Positions 8,311-18,569 of a stretch of DNA of 64,000 bases are shown here, one piece after another (position 1 is the stretch's first letter; each line of letters begins with the position of its first letter). The stretch lies in assembly GCA_963801475.1 (NCBI GenBank), contig CAWDEX010000001.1, positions 2,604,001 through 2,668,000 on the forward strand. The letters are read 5' to 3'. A program made the position numbers and the translations under genes. This DNA comes from DAOMFB01 sp963801475. GTDB lineage: Bacteria > Acidobacteriota > Thermoanaerobaculia > UBA5066. The notes under the pieces are model-generated. The model had not been told where the DNA came from, searched no databases, and was given only the letters and a program-made list of their open reading frames with translations.

Positions 8311-9189
8311 ATGACGTCATTCAAGCCTTTCGTCGGCGCGGTCGTTCTCGTCGGAAGTCTCACCGGACTTCCGGCCCAGGCCCAATATGGCGGCGGGAGC
8401 GGGACCGAGATGATGAACCCGCCTTACGGTTCGCTCTACAACCCGCAGTGCATGATGTGCCTGTCGGGCTCGGCGTCGACCCAGTGGATGGGGACCACCG
8501 GATCCTTCCACGTCGGCGACATCATGAGCAGACAGACCATGATGTCCGGGATGATGGACCTCAGGCTCGTCCTGACTCCGACGATGCCTGTCTGGGGGCA
8601 GCCGTTCTCCTACCAGAATTTCTCGGACGCCATGACCTTCAATCCGATGGCACCCGGCGCTCAGTTCCCCGTCGATTCCGGCACCATCAACATGTATGGC
8701 AGCACCATGCCGGCCGGCACGTACTACATGCTGCTCTACATGAGGCAGCAGATGGGCCCCATGATGACCGCCGCCGACTGGATCGTCTTCCCGAAGCAGG
8801 TGAGCTGCGATGGCTACGGATGTTCTGCGCTCGCGGTTGAAACCTGCACCGAGAATGCCAACACCATGTGCCTGGTCGGTGGCCGGTACCGGATCACGAG
8901 CTACTGGAAGAACCAGTACGCGGGCGGGACGATCTCCCAGCTCTTCAAGACGACCCTGACGGGAGCGACGGGCGCCTTCTGGCTGTCGGACAGCAGCACG
9001 TACGAGTACCTGATCCGGATCAACACGGCGACGGACAACGGCCGAGCCTGGATCTCCATCCCGACGTTCACGGACGTGGAGTTCTTCGTCCTGGTGGAGG
9101 ATCTCGTCGGTGGGCAGGCCAACCTCTATCACAACCCGCCGGGCGGTCGCGAGCTGATCTACGACCCGACCACGTTCGTCTATCCGTGA
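8311..9189 (+). CDS. Secreted protein of unknown function with the same C-terminal domain as the Kelch remnant
   Basis: The product has 292 residues. A clean signal peptide (residues 1-24, cut after AQA) is followed by a Met- and Gly-rich region to about residue 175. It contains repeated Met-Met pairs and the phrases NPQCMMC and MRQQMGPMMT. Residues 179-292 form a 114-residue domain starting CTENANTMC and ending YDPTTFVYP. The domain matches the end of the Kelch remnant without gaps at roughly 83 of 114 positions. It looks like an all-beta extracellular domain, but no function is known to me. Start ATG 8311 has GGAGG five bases upstream. The Met-rich N-terminal part might bind copper or another soft metal; that is speculation. 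Confidence 0.8.
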   Translation: MTSFKPFVGAVVLVGSLTGLPAQAQYGGGSGTEMMNPPYGSLYNPQCMMCLSGSASTQWMGTTGSFHVGDIMSRQTMMSGMMDLRLVLTPTMPVWGQPFSYQNFSDAMTFNPMAPGAQFPVDSGTINMYGSTMPAGTYYMLLYMRQQMGPMMTAADWIVFPKQVSCDGYGCSALAVETCTENANTMCLVGGRYRITSYWKNQYAGGTISQLFKTTLTGATGAFWLSDSSTYEYLIRINTATDNGRAWISIPTFTDVEFFVLVEDLVGGQANLYHNPPGGRELIYDPTTFVYP

Positions 9190-9317
9190 TCGATCTGGAC
9201 CAGTGAAGGTCTCGCTCGTCGGCGAGGTCCTCGGGGCAGAGACCACCTGGTTGAACGTTTACCGCGAACGCGCCGGCGCCGTCTTCGGCGGTCGCGGCGT
9301 GCGTGGGCGAGTCGACG

Positions 9318-10085
9318 TCAGTTCGGCCAGTGCAGTCCAAGGGCCTTCGCCAGGAAGACGGCCATCTGGGCGCGGGTCACGTTGGATTCCGGCTCGAACG
9401 TCGTAGGCGTGACGCCCTGGGTGATCCCCGACGCCTTCAGCGCCTCGATGTACTGAAACGCCCAGTAGTCCGTCGGGACGTCGGTGAAGCTGGCCACGCC
9501 CGGCGCCGGAGAGACCTGGAGCCTGTAGTAGAGCTTCACGCCGCTGAACGCGGTGGTCGAAGTAGGTCCCGTCCTCAACGTAACAGCGAGTAAATTCTGG
9601 TTGTTGACCACAAGGGGAGCCGGGAGCTGGTAGAGAAAGTTTCCGCAGCCGGGGGTGGCCGTCGTGCCGGTCGTCACCGAGGCAATTTCGCTGCAAGGCG
9701 CCTCGCAGTTATAGAGTCTGGCCACTACTTCATCCGTCGCAGAAGAGTCACAAGCCCGCAACTCGATGTACTCGACCCGGGCGCCGTTGGGAAGCACCGG
9801 GTGGGCAATAGCCGCTTGAGATGCAGAAGTGATGAACCTCCCCAAGTTAGAGGCAGGGTTAAGCGACCCCACTCCCAGGTCGTAGTACTCATGAAACTGG
9901 TACGACCCCATCATCAGGACCGTAAGTTGCGCCACGCCATAAGTATCCGGCTCCGTCGATGGGCTCACCACCACGGGAGCGACCTTGCCCTGGAATAGAC
10001 CTCTCTCGTCAGCGACTCCGGTGCACGGCACCACGAGCAGCGCGGCAAAGAGAAGCGCGACCAGCGGTCCGCCTCGAGCTTTCAT
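9318..10085 (-). CDS. Secreted SLH-domain protein
   Basis: The product has 255 residues. The signal peptide spans about residues 1-25 (LLFAALLVVPCTGVA). A beta-rich middle domain carries paired cysteines (ACDSS, YNCEAPC, GCGNF), suggesting disulphides. The last 60 residues hold one S-layer-homology motif: FTDVPTDYWAFQYIEAL then GITQGVTPTTFEPESNVTRAQMA. SLH motifs anchor proteins to the envelope, usually in threes; a single C-terminal copy is seen in secreted proteins of Acidobacteriota-like genomes. GGAGG lies upstream of ATG 10085. The gene converges on the neighbour at 8311 with a 128-base gap that contains GC-rich stems but no gene. Confidence 0.85.
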   Translation of the reverse strand: MKARGGPLVALLFAALLVVPCTGVADERGLFQGKVAPVVVSPSTEPDTYGVAQLTVLMMGSYQFHEYYDLGVGSLNPASNLGRFITSASQAAIAHPVLPNGARVEYIELRACDSSATDEVVARLYNCEAPCSEIASVTTGTTATPGCGNFLYQLPAPLVVNNQNLLAVTLRTGPTSTTAFSGVKLYYRLQVSPAPGVASFTDVPTDYWAFQYIEALKASGITQGVTPTTFEPESNVTRAQMAVFLAKALGLHWPN

Positions 10086-10129
10086 CTTGTCCTCCCGAGA
10101 AGCCTCTCAGCCTCTACTTCGGCCCTCGG

Positions 10130-10170
10130 CCCGGAAAGGACCGGGTTTGGTGGGGCGTCCCGGGCGACGC
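10130..10170 (-). other. Two hairpins in the leader of the SLH gene
   Basis: Between the RNase stop and the SLH start codon two further stems can form: GCGTC/GACGC (10155-10170, six-base loop) and CCCGG/CCGGG (10130-10145, six-base loop). They would lie in the 5' leader of the SLH transcript. No known riboswitch consensus was recognised. Confidence 0.25.
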
Positions 10171-10213
10171 AAGCAAGGTTCTCCCTCCAGCATATGCCCG
10201 CGTCTCCGCGTTC

Positions 10214-10231
10214 GAAAGCCCCGAAGGGCTC
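10214..10231 (-). terminator. Possible terminator hairpin after the RNB-family gene
   Basis: On the minus strand AGCCC-TTCG-GGGCT forms a five-pair stem closed by a stable UUCG-type tetraloop and followed by TTTC, about 30 bases past the stop of the RNase gene. The T-run is short, so termination strength is uncertain. Confidence 0.4.
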
Positions 10232-10261
10232 GACCCACTAAGAAATCGGCTTGAGCCGTCC

Positions 10262-11743
10262 TCAGCCGGCGTGCCGGTTCTTCCGGACGAAGTCGATGAA
10301 ACCGCGCTCGACATCCGTAGCGACGAGCTTCACCGACACCTTGTCGCCCACGCGGAGGCCGCCGAACCCCTCCAGGATCTTCCCTTCGACCGGCGGCCGG
10401 AAGATCCGCGCCCAGGTCCCCTTCGCCGAGGCGCCCGTCACCACGCCTTCGAACCACTCGCCGATCCGGTCCTGAAGGAGCATAGCCGCCGCCGACTTCC
10501 TCACCTGCCGTTCCACCTTGTCGGAGTCGTTCTCCTGCTCGGTGCAGTGCGCGGCCAGCTCCTCCAGCTCGGCCCAGTCGTAGGGCGACGGGCGGCCAGC
10601 AAGCGCCGCCTTGAGGAGCCGCTGCGTGACGATGTCGGGGTAGCGGCGGTTCGGCGCCGTGGAGTGCGTGTAGTCGAGAACGGCGAGGCCGAAGTGTCCT
10701 GCGGCGGCGCTGCCGGGATACTCGACCGCGTACTCTCCCCGGCCCATCAGCTTCACGACGACGAGCGAGAGGTCCGGGAAGCGGAGCGGGTCGGCCTGAC
10801 GCCTTCGCGCGAGGAACCCCGCGAGCGCCTTCGAGTCGGGCTCGGGCGGCAGAGCATCGCCGTAGTCGGCGGCCAGCTCGACGATCCGCGGCCAGCGCTC
10901 GGGCGAGCGGACGACGCGCCGGAGCGACGCCATGTCTCTCGCCCGGAGGAACCGCGCCGAGACGCCGTTGGCCGCGATCATGAAGTCCTCTATCAGGTCG
11001 CGCGCCCGGTTCTTCGCGTCGAGCTTCAGCTCGGTCAGGTCGTTGTCGACAAAGACGGCCCGCGGCTCGAGCGTCTCGAAGTCGAGCGCTCCCTCCTCGT
11101 GCCGCCGCTCCTTCAGCCGCCCGGCGGCCGCGTCCTGGAGCCGGAGGTTCTCGGCGAGGCCGGGCGCCGTCCCGAGCGGCGCGGGGGCGGGCCCCTCGCC
11201 GGACAACCACGCGGCGACCGCGTTGTAGGCCAGCTTCGCCTTGTTGACGACTGTCGCCCGGTAGATCGCCGAGGCGCCGAGACCACCTTCCCCGTCGACG
11301 ACGTACTCGGTGACGACGGCGAGGCGCTCTTCCCCTTCATTCAGCGACGTCAGGTCGTAGGACAGCTTCTCCGGGAGCATCGGGAAGACGGTGGCCCCGG
11401 TGTAGACGGAGGTCGTGTTCTGCCGCGCGTGAAGGTCGATCGGCGACCCTTTCCTCACGACGGCGTCCACGTCGGCGATCGCGACGAGGACCCGCGCTCC
11501 GCCCGATGGAAGCGCCTCGGCGACCGTCAGCTGATCCAGGTCCCTCGAGTCGTCGTTGTCGATCGAGCACCAGGGCAGGTGGCGGAGGTCCCGGAGGCCG
11601 TCCCCCTCCTCGCGCGCCGGCCCCCTGATGGCCTCGAGTTGCCGGAGCGCCTCCTTCGGGAAATCCGGGGCGAGGCCGCGCTCGAGCATCGCCTGGCGGG
11701 CAATTTCTAGGAGGTCGGCGCGCTGTCTGCCTGTGAAGTGCAT
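10262..11743 (-). CDS. RNase II/R-family exoribonuclease (RNB domain)
   Basis: The product has 493 residues and would degrade RNA 3' to 5' with a metal-dependent RNB domain. The catalytic acidic cluster is visible as SIDNDDSRDLDQ (residues 60-71), followed by RVLVAIADVDAVV and later the typical THSTAPNRRYPDIVTQRLL. The C-terminus (about 430-490) looks like an S1-type RNA-binding barrel. The N-terminal cold-shock domains of RNase R are missing, so this is the short form found in several non-proteobacterial lineages. Start ATG 11743. It is divergent from the lipoprotein gene. Exact RNase II or R identity cannot be assigned. Confidence 0.88.
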   Translation of the reverse strand: MHFTGRQRADLLEIARQAMLERGLAPDFPKEALRQLEAIRGPAREEGDGLRDLRHLPWCSIDNDDSRDLDQLTVAEALPSGGARVLVAIADVDAVVRKGSPIDLHARQNTTSVYTGATVFPMLPEKLSYDLTSLNEGEERLAVVTEYVVDGEGGLGASAIYRATVVNKAKLAYNAVAAWLSGEGPAPAPLGTAPGLAENLRLQDAAAGRLKERRHEEGALDFETLEPRAVFVDNDLTELKLDAKNRARDLIEDFMIAANGVSARFLRARDMASLRRVVRSPERWPRIVELAADYGDALPPEPDSKALAGFLARRRQADPLRFPDLSLVVVKLMGRGEYAVEYPGSAAAGHFGLAVLDYTHSTAPNRRYPDIVTQRLLKAALAGRPSPYDWAELEELAAHCTEQENDSDKVERQVRKSAAAMLLQDRIGEWFEGVVTGASAKGTWARIFRPPVEGKILEGFGGLRVGDKVSVKLVATDVERGFIDFVRKNRHAG

Positions 11744-11858
11744 CCCCGGACTTTAGATCAGCGGGGCCTTCCGGGGGTAAACCGGAGGGCCGGACGGAGC
11801 GTCTCCTCCGGGGGGCATCCGTCCCGGCACGGATCTGGCAAGGACCCGGGGCCGAAGG

Positions 11859-12299
11859 ATGCTCAGCATGGAGCAGACACAGATGATCCGCCCGCCCTCC
11901 ACCAAGATCTTCCTCGCGGTCTTGATCGTCCTGACGGCGGCCGCGGCGCTCCTGCTGACGGGCTGCAGCAGCGTCTCGGCCGAGACGATCCGATACGTCG
12001 GCGCGCCGCAGCCCCCGCCGACCGACCCGTCCCGCGTCGAGATCCTCCGGCAGAGGCCGAAGCGGCCGCACGAGAAGCTGGGCGAGGTCGTCCTGAAACC
12101 GTCCGGAGACCCCGACGTGGCTGCCATCGAGAAAAAGATCCGCGAGGAGACGGCAATGCTCGGCGGCGACGCCGCGGTCCTCGTCTACGACAAGACGAAG
12201 CGGATGGGGACTCTCATCACCGGAGACTGGTGGGTCGTGCGCGCCACACCCCTCTACGAACGGGTCATCGTCGCCGTGACCATCAAGTACCGGAACTGA
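11859..12299 (+). CDS. Small lipoprotein of unknown function
   Basis: The product has 146 residues from ATG 11859. ATG 11868 is an alternative with GAAGG at better spacing. A signal peptide ends in the lipobox LLTGC, with Cys36 as the lipidated residue. The mature part has a proline-rich linker then a compact alpha/beta domain: KLGEVVLKPSGDPDVAAIEKKIREE, GGDAAVLVYD and a final strand VIVAVTIKYRN. It resembles small DUF-type lipoproteins that handle envelope stress, but no specific family is claimed. It is convergent with ppdK (51 bases apart). Confidence 0.75.
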   Translation: MLSMEQTQMIRPPSTKIFLAVLIVLTAAAALLLTGCSSVSAETIRYVGAPQPPPTDPSRVEILRQRPKRPHEKLGEVVLKPSGDPDVAAIEKKIREETAMLGGDAAVLVYDKTKRMGTLITGDWWVVRATPLYERVIVAVTIKYRN

Positions 12300-12350
12300 G
12301 CCGGTCCGCTCCCGTCACCTCGCCGTGGACTCCGCGCGAGGCCCGGCGCC

Positions 12351-15158
<2,808 letters not shown>

Positions 15159-15228
15159 GGCGCGTCCTCCCTCCCGTGGGCGGATCCTCCCCCATCCGGG
15201 GCCCCGGGGGTACCCCTTCTTTATCCCA

Positions 15229-15258
15229 TTGACTGTTGCAAAAAGCCGGGGATATGCT
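15229..15258 (+). promoter_or_regulatory. Sigma-70-type promoter of the ECF sigma/TPR operon
   Basis: TTGACT (15229-15234) and TATGCT (15253-15258) are separated by 18 bases, a good match to a housekeeping promoter. The expected transcript starts near 15265. This rules out ATG 15254, which lies inside the -10 box, and supports ATG 15284 as the sigma-factor start. Confidence 0.6.
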
Positions 15259-15283
15259 TCAACCGGCAGGTCCAGAACTAGGT

Positions 15284-15868
15284 ATGTCTCGCAGGCACGA
15301 CGAGATTCGGCCCGAGGTTCAGGGTCCCCATGGCTACGGCGTTACGGGGCCCCTGAGAACCTCCGTTCCGGCCCAGTGGAACTGGGAGGAACTGAATTCC
15401 GTCTACAGGCCGCGCCTCATCGCCGCAGGCATCGTCCGCTTCGGTCTGACGCGCGAGGAGTGCGAGGACGCCGCGCAGACCGTCTTCCTCAAGGTCATCG
15501 CGCAGAACCCGCGCGTTCGCGATCCCAAGGCATATCTCCGCGCCGCGTTCCTGCACCAGGCGCAGAACATCGCCGAAGCGCGCACGCGCGCCCGGGGGCG
15601 CGACACCGAGCTGGATCCCGAGGGGATCTACCGCAGCGCCATCTACGATCCCGAGGAGCGCGAGCGGCAGGCCGAGAAGATCCGGAAGATCACGGCCGTG
15701 ACCGGCGCCTTCAAGCGGATCGGCGACAAGTGCCAGACGGTGATCCGCTGCTACTGCGTCGACGACTGCTCGCTGGCCGAGACGGCCGAAAAGGCCGGCT
15801 ACTCGGAGAAGACGATCTGGAAGCGCGTTCAGGAGTGCCTGAAGAGGATGCGGCAATGCCTCGCCTAG
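15284..15868 (+). CDS. ECF-type RNA polymerase sigma factor
   Basis: The product has about 194 residues. Region 2 reads VYRPRLIAAGIVRFGLTREECEDAAQTVFLKVIAQNP with a following DPKAYLRAAFLHQAQN. Region 4 is a helix-turn-helix: VIRCYCVDDCSLAETAEKAGYSEKTIWKRVQECLKRM. It has six-plus cysteines near the end (KCQTV, CYCVDDC, QECLK, RQC), more than usual, which might sense metal or redox. ATG 15284 is chosen because the promoter lies just upstream. The end overlaps the TPR gene by 13 bases, so the pair is translationally coupled. That is the arrangement of a sigma factor and its regulator. Confidence 0.85.
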   Translation: MSRRHDEIRPEVQGPHGYGVTGPLRTSVPAQWNWEELNSVYRPRLIAAGIVRFGLTREECEDAAQTVFLKVIAQNPRVRDPKAYLRAAFLHQAQNIAEARTRARGRDTELDPEGIYRSAIYDPEERERQAEKIRKITAVTGAFKRIGDKCQTVIRCYCVDDCSLAETAEKAGYSEKTIWKRVQECLKRMRQCLA

Positions 15869-17271
15869 TCACTGCGAGCCACCCGAGCGAGGCGGACCTG
15901 CTGAACCTCGCCGCCGGCCGCAAGGCCGAGGGGCTCGAGGAGTGCCGCCGCCACCTCGAAACGGGCTGCCGCCTGTGCGAAGTGCGCCTCTCGGAGCTGG
16001 CCGATCTGGTGGAGTCCGTCCGCGAGGAAGAGGCCTTCAACGCCATCCTCGAGGCGGACGACCTTCCGGCCGTTCCCGAGTTCGGCGGCCAGAAGCTGGA
16101 ATTCAGGAAGCCCGCGCCGCAGCTCGAGGAGATCTACCGCCTCGCGCAGAGCGCCGAGCCCCTGGCCGAAGGAATCCTGGCCGCAGCCCGCGCCGGCGAC
16201 GCAGAGCTGGACACCGCACTCAGCGCCTTGTACGGCAACCCTGCCCGCGGCTTCGCCCTTCTCTATGCCTGCCAGAAGGGGAACGCCCTCGTCGTCCAGG
16301 AACCGCTCCGCGCCCGCGAGCTGGCCCGTGCCGTGTTCGAGGAGGCGAAGAGCCTCATGGACGCAAACACCGAGGCCCGTCTTGCGACACCTGCCCCGCG
16401 AGAGAGCGTCCAGGCCGAGGCGAAGCTGCTCGAGTCGCAAGCGGAGAACCAGCTCGCGCGTCCCCTTGAAGCGCGCGTAGCAGCCGTGGAGGCTCGTGAG
16501 TACTTCCGCGCCTCGGGCGACATGGGCTTCGGCCTCGCACTCGCCGACTACTACGAGGGCTCGGCTGCCAGCTTCGCCAAGGACTACGTTGCCGGCGAAC
16601 GGCTTCTGAAAAAGGCCCTCAAGGTCTTCGCCGAGTTCGGCCAGGACAACCTGATGGCACGGGCCCAGGGAATGCTGGGACTTCTCTATTTACATCGGGG
16701 AGATGAGACCAGAGCCCTCACGTACTTCGACCACGCCATCGGCGTGTTCGATCCGGTCGAAGACGCACGGTTCCTGACAGCCTCGCTCATCAACCGCGCG
16801 ATGGCACTCCTGCGTCTCCGTCGACTCGACGAAGCCCGTCCCACGTACGCCAGAGCCCTGAGTCTCGTGCGAAAGCATCAACTGACGAGCTATCTCGGAG
16901 CGATTCGCTCTGGATTAGCACAAATTGACATTCAATGCCGGGAATACGGCCGCGCTTTACGGGCCTTCCAAGAGCTTTCGCGAGAAGAGCGGGCCGCTGG
17001 GTGGGCCCAGCAGGCCTTCATTTCCGACCTTTACGTTGCCGAGTGTCTCGGCAGACTCGGCCGCGACGAACAGATGGCGGAAGCGATCATTTCCCTTCGA
17101 ATCGAACGGAGAACGAGTCCCTTCTCGGCGTCCCCGGCGATTGAGGAGCTCTTCTCTTGCTTGGACCAAGGCGCCCTCAATGCCGACCTCGTGGCGCACG
17201 TCCGTACCTACCTCCAAGAAGAGGCAAACGGCACGCAGTGCGAATACCGCCCCCTGCGTATCGCCAGCTGA
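15856..17271 (+). CDS. Soluble TPR protein with a zinc-finger-like anti-sigma N-terminus
   Basis: The product has 471 residues from ATG 15856. The N-terminus has Cys30, His33, Cys38 and Cys41 (GCRLC), close to but not exactly the H-x3-C-x2-C motif of zinc anti-sigma domains. Residues about 70-190 are helical. From about 215 to 430 there are TPR-like helical pairs, for example ARAQGMLGLLYLHRGDETRAL and LINRAMALLRLRRLDEARPTY. There is no membrane helix, unlike classic anti-sigma factors. Overlap with the sigma gene implies that it controls that sigma factor. TPR superhelices bind peptides or protein tails, and a tiny hydrophobic peptide gene follows. Peptide sensing is inference. Confidence 0.75.
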   Translation: MPRLVTASHPSEADLLNLAAGRKAEGLEECRRHLETGCRLCEVRLSELADLVESVREEEAFNAILEADDLPAVPEFGGQKLEFRKPAPQLEEIYRLAQSAEPLAEGILAAARAGDAELDTALSALYGNPARGFALLYACQKGNALVVQEPLRARELARAVFEEAKSLMDANTEARLATPAPRESVQAEAKLLESQAENQLARPLEARVAAVEAREYFRASGDMGFGLALADYYEGSAASFAKDYVAGERLLKKALKVFAEFGQDNLMARAQGMLGLLYLHRGDETRALTYFDHAIGVFDPVEDARFLTASLINRAMALLRLRRLDEARPTYARALSLVRKHQLTSYLGAIRSGLAQIDIQCREYGRALRAFQELSREERAAGWAQQAFISDLYVAECLGRLGRDEQMAEAIISLRIERRTSPFSASPAIEELFSCLDQGALNADLVAHVRTYLQEEANGTQCEYRPLRIAS

Positions 17272-17292
17272 CACCCCCAGGCTGTAGCTCCT

Positions 17293-17349
17293 CTGCCGGC
17301 CAAAACGGCAGTTTCTGACTTTCTGACACCCCTCGGGCTCGGGAGGGGT
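17293..17349 (+). terminator. Terminator region after the sigma/TPR operon
   Basis: CTGCCG (17293-17298) pairs with CGGCAG (17306-17311) across a seven-base loop, followed by TTTCTGAC repeated twice (17312-17327). A second stem, ACCCCTC/GAGGGGT (17328-17334 with 17343-17349), follows at once. The first, with its T-rich tail, is a plausible weak rho-independent terminator. Partial readthrough to the small peptide gene is possible. Confidence 0.45.
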
Positions 17350-17444
17350 CAAAATTGCGACGGACGTTGTCTCAGTTAGTGGAAGGTCACAGAGGACCCT
17401 TCGTTCCGGGCGAGGGGCCTCGTGAATCTTCCAGAGGAGGATTC

Positions 17445-17510
17445 ATGGTTAGCTTCTTTGCTCTTATCATCATTCTCGTCTGCGCCGGCGGAACTGTCCC
17501 TCTGGGCTGA
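17445..17510 (+). CDS. 21-residue hydrophobic peptide with a strong ribosome-binding site
   Basis: An ATG at 17445 has a near-perfect Shine-Dalgarno AGAGGAGG four bases upstream. The frame runs 21 codons to TGA at 17510. The peptide begins MVSFF, has an uninterrupted hydrophobic core ALIIILV, one Cys at position 13, then a small-residue tail AGG and TVPLG. It looks like a bare membrane segment or a signal-peptide-type precursor. It lies 174 bases after a TPR regulator and 119 before the next gene. The quality of the binding site is the main evidence that it is made. Candidate roles are membrane micro-regulator, peptide signal or leader peptide. Confidence 0.5.
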   Translation: MVSFFALIIILVCAGGTVPLG

Positions 17511-17628
17511 CCGCTCGCTGAGAATCCGAGAGAGACTGTAATTGCAGCGCCCGCGGGGGGTGTAGCACCCGCGCGAGCGAGGTTCGTCATAAGAAGCAAT
17601 TGAGAAGCGCTCGCAAGGAGATTCCCCG

Positions 17629-18051
17629 ATGACGAGTGCGAGGGCCGATGCAGCAAAGACGGCGACGCGCCCGGACGTGTCGTTGTCGCTCGCGCTGCGA
17701 ATGCCCTCGAAGCTGTTCGTGGAAGACGTTGCCGAGGCCGGCGGGGGTGTCCTCCTCCACCTCGAAGTCCGGAACCGGAACGACGTCCCGTGGAACGCCT
17801 GGGTCCCGAACGGCCCGCTCCTGGAGATCGCCGTCCTCGACGAGCGCGGCGACGAGAAGACCCGGCAGACCCGGCAGCTGAAGATGCTCTCCCCCCCGAC
17901 GAGGCTCGATCCCGGAAGAGGGTTCCTCCTCCCCCTCCGGGTCGTCCTCCCGGACCTTCACGCCCGGGGGGAGACCTTCACGCTGCGCTTCCGCTTCGCC
18001 CCCGGCACCGAGGGAACGGAAGTCACCCTCCACCTCGCGCCGCGCGCCTGA
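17629..18051 (+). CDS. Hypothetical beta-rich protein (BsuPI/FxLD-like fold suspected)
   Basis: The product has 140 residues from ATG 17629, with AAGGAG nine bases upstream. There is no signal peptide. After about 15 polar residues the sequence alternates strands and turns: VLLHLEVRNRNDVPW, GPLLEIAVLDERGDE, LDPGRGFLLPLRVVLPDL and FTLRFRFAPG. The pattern suggests a single immunoglobulin-like sandwich, vaguely like intracellular proteinase inhibitor BsuPI domains. No function is claimed. A GC-rich stem around 17545-17575 (GGGTG/CACCC) lies in its leader. Confidence 0.6.
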   Translation: MTSARADAAKTATRPDVSLSLALRMPSKLFVEDVAEAGGGVLLHLEVRNRNDVPWNAWVPNGPLLEIAVLDERGDEKTRQTRQLKMLSPPTRLDPGRGFLLPLRVVLPDLHARGETFTLRFRFAPGTEGTEVTLHLAPRA

Positions 18052-18149
18052 CCGCGCGGCGCGAAGGCGGCCGGGCGTCAGCCTGATTTTCGGAATCGGC
18101 GATATTCGCGCTGAATGCCGTTGGCCCCGTCCTCGAGGTAGGTGCGGAC

Positions 18150-18569
18150 GTGGCAGGGATCGTTCATGCCGCACTGATGGGAGCAGCAAGCATCGCCAGG
18201 GGAGCCCTTCAGATGGCTGGAAACTCAGGATCGCTTGTAGCCCGTTTCAGTAGAGGCACCGGCCGATTCTTCACTGACCCTCGCCGGCACGGAACCGTAG
18301 CCAGACAGTACTGGCAAGGCGAAGCTAACGGCTGGCACCTACACGATTGGTTCTTCCCACAGAGATCCGAATGGGCCACCAGTGCTGGTTGGAATCTTCT
18401 CGAGGTTCCGGGCCCCTTCAACAGCTGGATGGGATACAGCTCGGTTGGCAGAGGCGTCGAGTGGCTCCTGCGAATCGGAATTCCAAGCTCCCTGGTGGGC
18501 GGTGCATACGCTGGCGGAAAGTGGGGTCTCACGAAGGAAGAATGGGAGGCGCGCTGTGCTTGCCGCTAA
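18150..18569 (+). CDS. Orphan C-terminal end of an RHS-type polymorphic toxin
   Basis: The product has 139 residues from GTG 18150. The frame is open back to 18081 without a better start, and the upstream residues (ALNAVGPVLEVGADVAG) look like the small-residue pre-toxin region of RHS proteins. The core reads RRHGTVARQYWQGEANG, LHDWFFPQR and WNLLEVPGPFNSWMGYS, a pattern I associate with C-terminal regions of RHS effectors. The RHS repeats and the PxxxxDPxGL cleavage site are absent, so this is a detached toxin tip or a remnant. It overlaps the immunity gene by 14 bases, the usual effector-immunity layout. Toxic activity is unproven. Confidence 0.55.
   Translation: MAGIVHAALMGAASIARGALQMAGNSGSLVARFSRGTGRFFTDPRRHGTVARQYWQGEANGWHLHDWFFPQRSEWATSAGWNLLEVPGPFNSWMGYSSVGRGVEWLLRIGIPSSLVGGAYAGGKWGLTKEEWEARCACR

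Noticed and set aside
10086..10261. Possible cyclic di-GMP riboswitch before the SLH gene
   Set aside because: The conserved GGCAAACC/CGCAAAGCC-type core of the class I aptamer is not present.
9959..11710. A 583-codon plus-strand frame over the RNB gene
   Set aside because: Arg/Leu/Glu-rich shadow without motifs, opposite a clear RNase II/R-type gene.
17328..17349. Second stem after the TPR gene as a strong terminator
   Set aside because: It is followed by CAAAATTG rather than a T-run on either useful side, so it is only noted with the first stem.
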